DNA of 23,696 nt, from positions 2,962,609-2,986,304 of the forward strand of contig BFEA01000117.1 of assembly GCA_003427395.1 (NCBI GenBank), given 5' to 3'. The first letter of the stretch is position 1. Every line of letters starts with the position of its first letter. Position numbers and translations under genes: made by a program. This document shows positions 14,880-23,669 of the stretch, piece after piece. A model generated the notes under the pieces. That model was given only the letters and a program-made list of their open reading frames with translations. It was not told where the DNA came from and made no database searches. The stretch is from Chara braunii (lineage: Eukaryota; Streptophyta; Charophyceae; Charales; Characeae).

Positions 14880-15069
14880 AAGTGAGACGCCATCAGCGAG
14901 TGTTGCTGTGTGCCGTGGCGGGTTCCACTTGTTTTAATAATTTGTTGAGACTGATACGTAGATACCTCAGACAATTGCTCAGTTTTGCTCAGCTTTCTTT
15001 CCCAATTTTTCCTAATTTTTTTCCCTTCTCAGTCTTCTTTGCTTTTTTCTCAGTATAAGACACTTTCAA
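14880..15069. other. Unassigned AT-rich spacer
   Basis: I see no gene or repeat relationship here. T-rich tracts occur at 15005-15050. Confidence 0.4.
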
Positions 15070-15125
15070 CGCTGTGTGGACACTGGACCCGGTTTCCAGC
15101 AGGTGATGCTCCCCACCAATAGTGG
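15070..15125 (+). repeat. LINE 3'-UTR fragment (solo)
   Basis: The segment ggacactggacccggtttcc, agcaggtgatgctccccacc, aatag matches the 3' UTR module of LINE copies 3 and 5 in the plus orientation. No coding remnant is attached. Confidence 0.75.
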
Positions 15126-15126
15126 T

Positions 15127-15198
15127 AAGTAAGAGAGGTCACCAACAACACACTCAAACGCGAAGTAAGAGAGGTCACCAATAACACACTCAAACGCG
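15127..15198 (+). repeat. 36-bp tandem duplication
   Basis: The unit aagtaagagaggtcaccaac plus aacacactcaaacgcg occurs twice in direct succession (15127-15162 and 15163-15198), differing at one base. Confidence 0.95.
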
Positions 15199-15199
15199 A

Positions 15200-15736
15200 C
15201 ACATAATCGCCATTACTGACGACAAGATATGTGAGAAACAATCTTGAAGAACACGATCTCCAGAAGAAACAGAGTTACAAGCCGAGATCCACCGGTGCAT
15301 GGCAGCCATACACATGGTAAGTCAACCTCCTCCAGCCGCGAAAACTAAGTGAAGACCCGGAGAGCGAGTCGAACTGGATTAAGGTCCTGAATCTGGATGT
15401 GTTTTATGCACAGATGCAGAAATGCAGTTGAATATCCATTTCCTGCACCTCTCGACCACATTCAATCCAATCCACTTTTCTAGTGGGACCTCACCCCAGG
15501 GGGGTGGGTGGCTCAGCCTGGTTGAGGACCGAGGCCTGTTGGCCCCTGTTGTTTGCAACCAGTTTGTTAATGCGGAGCCTTGGGCTGATGCAGGTTGATG
15601 AGTGACATTCCCTTTGCTCACAGTGTACACACACAACAAGGGGTCGTCATATGAACCTGGCCGGAGTGCCCGGATCATACGACACTGGCTGTCCTGAAAA
15701 AAAAAGAAGAAATAAAAGAAAAGAAGAGTGTACAAA
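15200..15736. other. Unassigned segment before LINE copy 4
   Basis: No convincing gene. The segment ends in an A-rich stretch (15697-15728) after tcatacgacactggctgtcctg, which may be the tail of an unrecognised retroposon. The open frames here have no domain. Confidence 0.35.
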
Positions 15737-16095
15737 AGAACACCGATGGATCAGACTAGCGGAATATATATTGTGCAAAGAATGGGATATACCTGCCCTG
15801 AGAGATATTTGGTTATGTTGTATGTTGCCCAGCTTCCGTAATAGGCCGATCAAATCGTGGGTGTGGAAGAGCATTATTACTACCTGGAAGAAAATATGTC
15901 CTACATACGAGGGTGAGCCTTCCACCAAATGGGAAATAGAAGAGCAACCACTGTTTGACAATAATTAGATTCGCCAACCTAATGGAGATCCCCTCTCAGC
16001 CAAGGAGGGCAGAGGAAATTTTGGGCAGGCCTGGATGGAGAAGGGGGTATTGAGCGTTAGACAAATCTGGGATGAGGAGAAGGAGGACTGGGTCT
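15737..16095 (+). pseudogene. LINE copy 4 protein, part 1 (before insertion)
   Basis: The frame reads RLAEYILCKEWDIPALRDIW, an aromatic-rich connector (SWVWKSIITTWKKI), and KWEIEEQPLFDNN, which aligns with RWEEVSQQPLFDNN of copy 1. An in-frame TAG follows at about 15966, then the frame continues to EEKEDWV at the insertion point. The RT palm is missing through 5' truncation. Confidence 0.75.
16085..16095 (+). repeat. Target-site duplication, left copy (11 bp)
   Basis: The 11 bases ggactgggtct at 16085-16095 are repeated exactly at 17369-17379 and bracket the 1.27-kb insertion. Confidence 0.9.
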
Positions 16096-16449
16096 TTTTT
16101 TTTTTTTTTTTTTTTTTTTTGTTAAGTCCAGGGTGTTGTGGATGCCAGATAGTGTGTGCACAGTTATCACCTGGAACTGTGAGCCGTGGGTGTCCTGGAA
16201 TATGTGACCGCCTCCCAACCCATCCTCACGTCAATACTCCAAGCGCACCCCCTATCCCACAATTCTACCTCAGTGTGACCAGCACTCAGGACCATTGCCC
16301 TACCAACGGGCAGGCAACTTGGACCGAACAGCACTGCAGTGATAGGCACCAGGGCTGATAGATTGCCCAGCCCTGGTGGAAGCGGAATTGGACGAACCTT
16401 GTCGAACGGGAACTTCGGACGCCAGGCCCAGACAATGAACTACAGGCCC

Positions 16450-16502
16450 CATATATATATATATATATCTATATATCTATATATCTATGTATATATATAT
16501 TA
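16450..16502. repeat. (TA)n microsatellite
   Basis: An imperfect TA run with TATC units, directly abutting the rpoC1-like fragment. Confidence 0.93.
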
Positions 16503-16692
16503 GTTTGTTGAAAATAACTGGCTATTTTAATACGACGTACTAACCTTTCTTTTTCTCTTTGGGCCTTTTGAGCTTCTTTCTCGTCAAGAGGGTCAAAATA
16601 AGCTAACTCTTCGCATGCTTTACGACTTTCATCTATAGTATTTTGAAGATTGAGTTCACTTAATAATCTTTTTATAGCATCTCCACCACTAT
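16503..16692 (-). pseudogene. Nuclear plastid-DNA fragment: rpoC1 (RNA polymerase beta' subunit) piece
   Basis: Minus-strand translation gives SGGDAIKRLLSELNLQ, then RKACEELAYFDPLDEKEAQ, and after a one-base frameshift in the A-rich stretch near 16550 it gives KERLVRRIKIASYFQQTN. This is the order found in bacterial and plastid beta'/RpoC1: TGAEAIQALL-like helix, variable insertion, then KRIKLLEAF-like helix just before the PEWM motif. The piece stops at the (TA)n run before PEWM. The AT-rich composition suits plastid origin, and plant plastid RpoC1 has LVRRMELAKHF at this place. About 62 codons remain of a gene normally over 600, so it is dead. A bacterial source is possible but less likely. 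Confidence 0.72.
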
Positions 16693-16984
16693 ATAGCCAC
16701 CAGACAGTTCTATCCCAATGTCAGTAGGAACTGCACCCAATGGCACCCAATCCAACCTACCTGAACCTACCCCAGGCACTAGACCCCACCAATGACTAGC
16801 TCCCCAGCCTGGTTTTTGTGTGTATATTCTGTGAATCTATGTAGACAGTATCATGTGTGGACACTTATGTATGTAGCCCATAGGCGATATATAATTCGCA
16901 AGCTATGTGTGTATGCCCGAAAGCTGTGTGTACTCTGTGAATCATGTGTGTGTATAGAGGAGAGAACGGGGCAAGCTGGACAAG

Positions 16985-17072
16985 GACCCCCCCCAAGGAC
17001 CGAACCAAAGTTGAACCCGTGACCTTGTAACATGTAATCCAAGACTCTTCCGTATGAGCAACTACCGGAAAT
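16985..17072 (-). other. Degenerate tRNA-like sequence
   Basis: On the minus strand: ggtagttgctcatacggaag (A-box-like, with gctc), a possible anticodon arm cttggattac...acaagg, then cacgggttcaactttgg (B-box-like ggttcaa). Stems are imperfect and no acceptor pairing is seen. It is probably a second SINE head inside the composite insertion. Confidence 0.5.
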
Positions 17073-17287
17073 GGAACGAACGTGTGCTATGCCAGACTGG
17101 AGAGAGCATCAGAACATCCGAGACCAACACCCGAAGCAAACCCTGTGAAACCCACAACCAACATACAACACCGTGGACTACCCTTGGGTGGTGCGCAGGC
17201 AGTGCCTGTAATAGTACCATGCGTCAACCCAAGGGGATATGTGTCCAGCCATGCGTCAATCTAACGCCCTGCCGGTGTCCATGTACA

Positions 17288-17368
17288 AGGCTGCGGGTTT
17301 TGAACCCACAACCTTATACCACAATGCGCATTTCCAACCGGTGCTCTAACCACTGAGCTACATCAACT
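17288..17368 (-). other. tRNA-like SINE head
   Basis: On the minus strand: gatgtagctcagtggttag then agcacc (perfect D-arm pairing gctc/gagc, A box) and gtgggttcaaaacccgc (T arm with a 5-bp stem, B box). The middle is longer than a normal anticodon arm and the acceptor ends do not pair, so it is a SINE promoter and not a working tRNA gene. Its 5' end coincides with the insertion edge. Confidence 0.78.
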
Positions 17369-17379
17369 GGACTGGGTCT
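17369..17379 (+). repeat. Target-site duplication, right copy (11 bp)
   Basis: Exact repeat of ggactgggtct at 16085-16095; LINE copy 4 coding resumes here. Confidence 0.9.
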
Positions 17380-18508
17380 CAGAAGACCATCTGCGTTTGG
17401 CCCTCCCGAGACTACGGAATATCAATGCTCACTTGGTCAGCCTGAAAGAGGCTTTTCCGCTGGAATGGAGGAATAAATTGGAAGCAGAACCTGAAAATGG
17501 AATGGGTACATGGGTGGAATCTCTGGAAGCAGCAGACTGTGTGTGGAAGGTGATGGGCCCGGATTTGAACGCCGGTGTGAAGGTGCGAGAATGGCAAGCG
17601 CTGCATACCAGAAGGGAGAAGAACATGTTGCAGTTTCTGCAGGAGAAAACGGTGGCATCGACCTCGGAAGGAATGGAGCTTAGGGTAAACTGTTACAGAA
17701 AAATAGTAAAATACCCCTTCTGTCAGGAGAAGCCAGAAGATTCTCAGTCGACCCGCTGAGCCGCTCTTGGGCTCAAGGAGTTACCTCGGAGGAATCCCGT
17801 TGCCGACTGGTGGACTATAAACCCAGAATAGGCATGCAACACTTACAAAGGGAAGTCACACATACTCCTGTTCACCTGGCACAGTCCAGATATGAACAGA
17901 TCAAAGGTCAAGGGATACCCCAACCAGACTGGAAGAAACAGCTGGCTGCCCTGCGTTGTATCCTGGCTCAAAAAGCAGCAAGCCTGTTGTGTTTACAAGC
18001 ACTGCAAGTAGTACCACGTGCGACTTGGCTCAACACAAGAGGAATGAAGCTGCCAGAAACACGTACCAGATGCAAGTGGGGATGGGAGTCTAATGCCCAT
18101 CTATGGGTGCACTGCCCACTGGCGGACGAAGTATGGCAATGGTGGGTGGAGCTATGGCAAAAGTGAACAGGGACTGAGTTTCCATGAACTGATGACTGGG
18201 TGTTAATCTCCAGTACAAGAAGGGCCTGGGCTATGTGGCTTCTGGTCTGCCGTGGGGTAATCATGCAGATAATATGGCAGGCCAGGAACACAGTCGTCTT
18301 CCAGGAAGAAATAATTCCGGTTCAACAACAAGTGCATCAGATCAAGGCCAATATCAGACTTATGGTACTTGCGGATTGGAGGACGGCAAGAGGACGAAAG
18401 GGCAAGGGCCGGAAGTGGTTTTCTGAGGCCTGGGCCTGGCAGAATAAGTTGTTATCAATTTCCTCAGAGGACCGGATTGTTTTCGGCGATTACATGTGGA
18501 AAGCTTAA
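17369..18508 (+). pseudogene. LINE copy 4 protein, part 2 (after insertion)
   Basis: The frame resumes with SEDHLRLALPRLRNI and continues through EWRNKLE and WVESLEAAD to a stop at 17757-17759, then a frameshift into the frame that is open to 18166, then a third at 18200-18508. Recognisable blocks are TPVHLAQSRYEQI, WKKQLAALRCILAQKAASLL, a finger CKWGWESNAHLWVHCP followed by EVWQWWVELW, and a Trp/Lys-rich C-terminus (KWFSEAWAWQ) ending at TAA 18506-18508. The finger has the C-x-H-x-C spacing of zf-RVT but only one Cys (CKWGW) in the first pair. At least two frameshifts or stops make it non-functional. Confidence 0.78.
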
Positions 18509-18656
18509 GGGTTGTCTTGACCAGGTTCTGCATTTTGCCATGCTCTTTCAGTTCAGGGTCTTAGAGCTTGCTTTACTTGTGCTTCAAACTTCAAAGTTCA
18601 ATTTTGGAAAGTTTTTAAGGTTGGGACGCTGGGCCCCGTTTCCAGCGGGTATAATG

Positions 18657-18863
18657 TTAAACCACCAGTACCTGGCCCAGCTATCGGCTGCGGCGCTTCC
18701 CGTATACGCGCCGCGCCATTTGGGCTTCGGCCTGCCGGACCGCATTGGCTGGAGGCCGCAGGCAAAACGAAAAAGAAAATTGCGACGGCGGTTCGGCAGG
18801 ATTTGGCGCGCAGCGTGCTGTGAGGCTCGGATTCAATAGCTGAGCGAGGTACTGGTGGTTTAA
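18657..18863. mobile_element. MITE with TTAA target duplication (199 bp)
   Basis: TTAA at 18657-18660 and 18860-18863 flank inverted ends: left ACCACCAGTACCTGGCCCAG (then CTAT), right reverse complement ACCACCAGTACCTCGCTCAG (then CTAT). That is 22 of 24 inner bases alike. The interior is GC-rich and partly self-complementary (cctgccggaccgc with gcggttcggcagg). A TTAA duplication with short TIRs is the mark of piggyBac-type targets. There is no ORF. It sits in the 3' UTR of LINE copy 4 and so is younger than it. Confidence 0.82.
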
Positions 18864-19028
18864 GGTTTACACAGTTGGTGAGCAGCGAGTTCTACTCGTA
18901 ACCTAAACTGGCTGAGGCTGCCAGGTTAACCCCGGGTTGAATTGTGAGGTTCCCGAGCTCGCCCCAGTGAATTTGTTATAAATTGGCAAGCTTTCCAAAA
19001 AAGTTAAAAAAATCCACCTTCCTCTCCC

Positions 19029-20567
19029 TTTTTTTTTTTTTTTTTTTTACAAAAACACACGCCCTCTGCAATGCTAGCGATGCTGATAGGAGCAGACAAC
19101 GCTAGCACCCGGGGGAGGGCTCCATCTATTGGTGGGGAGCGGCACCTGCTGGAAACCGGGTCCAGCGTCCCTTAACACTTGCATTCGTTTGTATGGCGTA
19201 ATGTGCAGTAGATGTATCTGTGTGCCCCTGAGGGCGCTGATACTAACTTCTATAAAATGAGCAGGAGTATGAAAAAACATGCATGTCCCCTTTTTCCCTC
19301 TAATTCGATCCATATTTATTCAGTATTCTTGAAGGCCCCCTTGGGGGGCTGGTGTCGGATTCCAAATGATGTAGCTGAGCTGGAGACCTATCCTTGAGCA
19401 GCAATAGACAGATGAGAGTGGTAGACGGGAGGGGAGAGGGGGGAAGGGGGGGATTGTGGAGGAGGATGGATATAGAGGGCAAGATAGGGGTGTAGATCAG
19501 GGGAAGGGTGACTCATAGGAAAGGGTTTGACAAGGCCAGGTGGTAGGGGAGGTTCTGTTACGGCACCAAACGAAGTTAGTCAATTGGTAATCCACTGTGA
19601 AGTGAGACTGCGGCAAGCACTCCCACTGCCACTCTTTTGTAGTCCAGGGTTGCCATTGCAGGCGAGCCTGGCTATCCACACTGCATAGTCTGTTCCGTTT
19701 GTCCGTCCATATGGTAGCAAAGTTGTCAACAAGTTCCTGTTTTTAAATTGAGTCTTGCTCATTTTTTAGCATCTCCCGTAGCTCCTTGTGAGCTTGCTGT
19801 GTCTTGGCCCTGATTGTGTCGATTATTGTTATTCGTGCCTGCATGAATCCAAACGTGTGCTGGTTCCTTTGATATGAACATCTCATTCTCCAGGTCTGCA
19901 TCAAGATTGTCAATCTGGTGTAGGAGAAGAGATTAGACATAAAGGGGGACCATGTAACATTATCTCGGGCTGTGTCCCCGAATAGTAGAGTGCTGGTACA
20001 CCACGGCAAATGTTCATCCGTGAAATAGTGCCAGGCTGCATCCCACCAACGCCAGAGCTGGGCTACCATCGGACAATTCAATAGGCAGTGCTCCAGGGTG
20101 GCTCTCTTTCTAGGGGACAAATGAGTACAGTATGAGCAGATAGGGGAGAGCTCCCCTTTCTGCTCGAGGTCTGTCCTGGCGGTCAGCCAGTCCGGTGTCG
20201 GTAGACACCTGTGTATAATCTGCCATTGCAAAGCCCTGTGGCTTGTTGGTTTCAGCTTTGCATACACGGACAAGTTGAGGTTTTGCAACTGTTATTTTGT
20301 TAGAGGGGAGTCCCTGTCCCATCTGTTAATAATGGTGTCCCGGACTGGAATCGTTTTTCTACCTCTCCTATATCCATTCTTGACCGTGTATTGCACCATA
20401 GCAATGCGAACAGCAATAAACCAGACTGCAACATCCCATGGAAGACCAGATATCATTGAGCCGAAACTGAAAGGAGAATGCACAGCCAGATCACACCAAA
20501 TAGGAACAAGAAAAGCACTGAAGTCTTTTGATGATGAAAGCCCTCTCAGACCCCTCCAAAAACCAAT
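19029..20567 (-). mobile_element. LINE copy 5: 5'-truncated, with complete 3' UTR and poly(A)
   Basis: On the minus strand: a coding remnant (20567-19497), a 3' UTR of about 450 bases that ends with gggacgctggacccggtttcc, aggtgccgctccccacc, and a gcatcgctagcattgcag block, then poly(A) (T run at 19029-19048). The UTR module is the same as in copy 3, which fixes the family's 3' end. It is the best preserved of the LINE coding remnants (two in-frame stops). Confidence 0.83.
19497..20567 (-). pseudogene. LINE C-terminal protein region (copy 5)
   Basis: One frame from 20567 to 19497 with only two stops, TAA at 20292-20294 and TAA at 19743-19745, and no frameshift. Motifs in order: GFWRGL, WDVAVWFIAVR, VRDTIINRW, HRALQWQIIHRCLPTPDW, a complete CCHC finger (ICSYC...TLEHCLLNCP), LWRWWDAAWHYF, and an ending FTVDYQLTNF. 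These match copy 1 (LQWQIEHRCLPTNNW; WLWRWWDRIW) and copy 2. The finger region lies at about 20240-20040. It lacks the RT palm. The two stops are enough to make it inactive. Confidence 0.82.
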
Positions 20568-20715
20568 TCAACAACGATGTGGCTCCCTATTGGCGGCTAT
20601 CTGTCTGGACCACTGACAGGCACTCCTAACAACCTAGCCTACTATGCTACAGCAGGTCAACCGCTGAATGCCGCTTGAAGACTCTGCTTGAACAGCCTGC
20701 CTTCGTCGTCACCAG

Positions 20716-21011
20716 GTATGTGCCTCATCACACTGCCCTCATCTCCTTCTCCTTCCCACAGCCCTTGTTCCACCAAGGACCTCGGCAACCTCCGCCATCC
20801 GGCGATGGAGCGCTCAGCCTGGCTATGGCTGTCGCTCTCCCTCTTCTTCCTCGCTGCCACTGCAGCAGCTTCCTCCTTGCGCACAACGCTCAGCTTCTGC
20901 TCCAGCAGCGCTGCTGCAGCGGCACAATGGCCGAATCTCCCAGAGGCTGTGCCCTCCAGCCTCTTTTGCTCTCGGGAGAGGCTGAGCAGCCTCTCCCGTG
21001 GCTGCGCCTAG
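20716..21011 (+). CDS. Possible start of a small secreted protein, with a candidate upstream intron
   Basis: The frame from ATG 20805 to TAG 21011 (68 codons) opens with ERSAWLWLSLSLFFLAATAAA, a textbook signal peptide (short polar start, long Leu-rich core, small residues before a likely cleavage site). The rest is Ser/Ala-rich and unrecognised. Just upstream is a well-formed candidate mini-intron: CCAG|GTATGTG (from 20716) to a pyrimidine tract and TTCCCACAG (to 20761), 46 bp. It could be the 5' exon of a gene whose later exons I cannot see, or chance in GC-rich sequence. A longer frame in another phase (20675-21196) is compositional. Confidence 0.25.
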
Positions 21012-21218
21012 TCCAAGTTGCCTGTGCCCTGGGCCCCTTCTTGAAACTGCACCCTGGCGCAACCTGCACAGCATCTTTGCTGCCCACTCTGCAACCACCC
21101 AGTGGCCCCCAATTCTGCTCATGTAGGCCTATACTCAGGCCGGGGCTCATTTGTGCAAGCCCGCCTTCATTTGGAGCGGTTTGGGCCTTTTCTTAGCATT
21201 GCCGAGGTCCAGAATCCT

Positions 21219-21320
21219 TTTTTTTTTTTTTTTTTTTTTAATAAACACACACCCCTGTAGTGCTAGTGGTGCTGAGTGAGCCAGACACCAAATCCTCTCT
21301 TAGACACCAAATCCTCGCTT
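21219..21320 (-). repeat. LINE-type 3' end fragment, diverged
   Basis: On the minus strand the sequence ends with ctcagcaccactagcactac-aggggtgtgtgttt and poly(A) (T run 21219-21239), resembling the end of LINE copies 3 and 5. It contains a 19-base tandem duplication (agacaccaaatcctcYctt at about 21282-21300 and 21302-21320). Confidence 0.6.
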
Positions 21321-21380
21321 ATGGCCCGAAAAAAAAAAAAAAAAAAAAAGGCTATCCATCGAGTGGCATCTACTCATCAG

Positions 21381-21437
21381 GGCATCCATCAAAATTGGAA
21401 CGACAGAGAGAAGATTAGCATTGCCCCTGTGCAAGAT
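21381..21437 (+). pseudogene. U6 snRNA-like pseudogene, 5' portion
   Basis: Matches the 5' half of U6: a ggcatccatcaaaattggaa stretch, then cgacagagagaagattagca, then ttgcccctgtgcaag. The ACAGAGA box is present (acagagag), unlike in the copies at 389-663. The sequence departs from U6 after gcaagat (U6 continues gatgacacgc), passing into a G/A-rich stretch and T runs. Upstream is a poly(A) tract and no U6 5' stem-loop. It is a truncated pseudogene. Confidence 0.75.
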
Positions 21438-21462
21438 TTGGGGGAAAAGGAAAAAAAACATT

Positions 21463-21602
21463 TTTTTCGTTTTTTTTTAATTTTTTTTTTTAACTCAAAC
21501 ACTCCGGTGTCCCTCCACTGTCCAAGGTTTCCCCTTGCCGCGGCAGGGTCCACTGATGAAAAAGCTGCAGTCTATTCATGGGGAGCAGCATATGGGAAAA
21601 CA

Positions 21603-21605
<3 letters not shown>
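21463..21605 (-). repeat. LINE-type 3' end fragment, diverged (second)
   Basis: On the minus strand: cctgttttcccatatgctgc, tccccatgaatagac...tgcagc, then a long diverged part and an A-rich end. The block around tgctccccaYSaatag is the LINE 3' UTR module. It lies between two homopolymer runs. Confidence 0.5.
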
Positions 21606-21635
<30 letters not shown>

Positions 21636-22020
21636 AGGTAACAAGCACGCAGAACGTTCCAGCTGATATTTAAACTTTGAAGACAACCGCCAACCCTCTC
21701 CTCCGTTTCAAACCTACCAAGCAAGAAGGTCCACTAAACATTTGTCTGCTGAATGATGATATCTGAAGGCCGTCGCCCTTGTATACATAATATATATGTA
21801 TAATGTATAAATATCGTCGTGTTACTCGTGTATATATATATCTGTTTGACGATGTATACAAAATATATATAAAAAAAGAAACAACGGCGGACACGGCAGC
21901 GTTTGAGTTTACAAAGGCAAAAAAAACATGTGCGGGGCAAAAAAGACAGGTGCCAAATTCGAAACGGCAGTTTGGGTCAAAAAGTATCCGTTCAATTTCC
22001 GTTGAGCTTCCTTTTTTTTT

Positions 22021-22051
<31 letters not shown>

Positions 22052-22250
22052 TTCCCCATCTGACACCATGGCCGACCGCTGTAAGAAAGGCTGTAAATAT
22101 GAACACCCAGCCTGACGCCACGACCGTTGGTACTTTCATTGCATTTCGATCTCGGCTCCTGGTTTCTTTGCTGGTGTGCGTTTTTTTTGCTTAATCGATA
22201 GAATAGATACTCAAAAGTGACATTAACGTACTTAAAAAAAAAAAGTCTGC
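21606..22250. other. Unassigned AT-rich segment with short microsatellites
   Basis: Includes a poly(A) run (21606-21634), TA-rich stretches (21780-21875) and a (GT)n run at 22025-22051. Open frames here are short and run through the repeats; I see no gene. Confidence 0.5.
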
Positions 22251-23430
22251 AGGGGGAAATGGGATCACTGAACAGCAAATTCAGAAGGAGGTCTCAGGCT
22301 GGGCGGGAATGAAACGTAGACTGCTGTCTATTCCGCAAAGACCAACTGAGCTCCCCTTGCAAGGAATGAGCCCTCGCGGGGCCCTTATCAGACATGCAAG
22401 TGTGCTGGGATGTGGCCCCCAGCAAGCCTCGTGCCCGGCCTAAGTGAAGGTGGGCCTGAATATCCACGTGAGGCCTCTGTTCGACATTTTCCCGTATGCG
22501 GGGTATCAGACAGTTGCAGCACGTCAGTTGGTTACAAAGCAACGTAAGCCTTTCCTGGCTCTATCCTGAAGCAATAGCTGCGCTGCACAGTTGAGCCCAG
22601 GGCCTTGGGTGGTTGCGCCCTGGGCACACGCAGTGTGAGGCCGATGCATCACGCAGTGGCCGCGGATGAATGAGAAAGTGGCATTGTCGTCACACAACCT
22701 CCACGAGCCAATGAGTATGCGGCGAACACTTGGAGCCTGGACGGCTGCATGGACGTGCCCAGCTGTAAGGGGCCCTGGCCCGTAACAGCAGAGGCGAGCC
22801 TGGGTGCAGACACTGGGGCCGCACTGGAAGCTACTGGAGACATCTCCAGCCAGGCCCATGCAGGCAGACACAGGCCGCACTTTCCATAAAGGAAAGTGTC
22901 CTGCCCAGGCTCAGGCATTCTGGTCTTGGTGGGCTATGCGGCCACGCTGCTGCACTCGCACATGAGCAGCTGCATTAGCGCTGCGGGCCAGACGCGCGCA
23001 CAGGCGCTGAGGTGAGAGGGGGGCTGCTGAGGCAGTGGATGCCCGGTGGCCATAGCCGGGCTGCTGGGGCACGGGCAGGCGATGACGATGGTGGTCTTCG
23101 GGTAGGGGGCCCATGCAGAGGGGAGAGTCTGACAGGGTATGATGAGGGGAGGTGAGAGAACGTACCTGGTATATGCTGGCGGTCGGCATTGGTGATGACA
23201 TCGCGTACATTGGTCGTCAACTTCGATGTGATCCAGTCGCATGAACGTAGATAGGATAGATAGGCTGAGTAGTGTAGGCTGGGTGCTGGGCGCCAGAGTA
23301 GGAGCGACATTGGATACAGTGTTGGTGTGACCAGAGAGCGTCGGCGTCGACACTCGAGTTCATTGTTTTGCTCTTATTTGGATGGTATCTTGGTGCATTG
23401 AGCTCTCTGCTTGGTACATGACTATCTGCA
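22250..23430. other. GC-rich segment, no gene recognised
   Basis: About 1.2 kb of balanced to GC-rich unique-looking sequence. Several open frames of 80-140 codons exist, mostly on the minus strand. They are Pro/Ser/Ala-rich, overlap each other in phase and contain no motif I know. There is no match to the repeats elsewhere in the window. If any host gene exon lies in the window, this is one of the few places for it. Confidence 0.4.
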
Positions 23431-23640
23431 CTACTTCGTGATTTTGCGACTTGGATTTCTGTTCTATTGCTCTCGCTCATATTCCTTGCACCCTTGTCGT
23501 AGAAACATCCCCTTCAATCTTCGCCATCATCCTATTTGCTGGGTTGATCAGCCATTCCGTTTCAAGTTCTTCTATTCTAGCCTCCTTTTCTCTTGGCTCG
23601 TTCAAGTGCATGATGTTCCCCAGTGTCAGATGCCATTTTG
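23430..23640 (-). pseudogene. Eroded coding-like remnant, unidentified
   Basis: One minus frame reads through MHLNEPREKEARIEELETEW and LINPANRMMAKIEGDVSTT before a TGA near 23490, and continues beyond it in the same phase for about 30 residues to another stop. The Glu/Lys-rich helical composition looks protein-like, perhaps part of a retrotransposon gag or a host coiled coil. I recognise no family and the frame is not intact. Confidence 0.25.
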
Positions 23641-23669
23641 GTAGGATATATTTCTGTATAAAGTTACTA

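Larger units (their letters stand above)
16096..17368 (-). mobile_element. Composite retroposed insertion: tRNA-like head ... poly(A), carrying rpoC1 debris
   Basis: On the minus strand it starts exactly at 17368 with a tRNA-like Pol III promoter and ends in poly(A) (T run 16096-16122 on +), with a perfect 11-bp target duplication on both sides. That is the structure of a SINE mobilised by a LINE machinery. At 1,273 bp it is several times longer than a usual SINE. Its interior contains a second tRNA-like unit (16985-17072), a (TA)n run, and a degenerate plastid rpoC1 piece. Either it is a chain of later insertions in one SINE, or a composite transcript that carried them. No other coding sequence is seen. 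Confidence 0.78.
15737..18960 (+). mobile_element. LINE copy 4, split by a nested insertion and a MITE
   Basis: Coding remnants at 15737-16095 and 17369-18508 join exactly when the insertion 16096-17368 and one copy of the 11-bp duplication ggactgggtct are set aside: the protein then reads ...EEKEDWV|SEDHLRL... without loss. The 3' UTR after 18508 contains gggacgctgggccccgtttcc, then a 199-bp MITE, then about 100 bases to an uncertain end near 18960. This is a different subfamily from copies 1-2 but shares the QPLFDNN motif and the finger-WW layout. Confidence 0.8.

Noticed and set aside
20675-21196. 173-codon plus-strand frame
   Set aside because: Its Pro/Leu/Ser/Cys-rich composition follows GC content, and it overlaps a more protein-like signal-peptide frame in another phase. 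Not called as a gene.
22524-23353. Several minus-strand frames of 80-140 codons
   Set aside because: They overlap in different phases, are rich in Pro/Ser/Ala and have no motif. Could hide exons, but nothing supports one.
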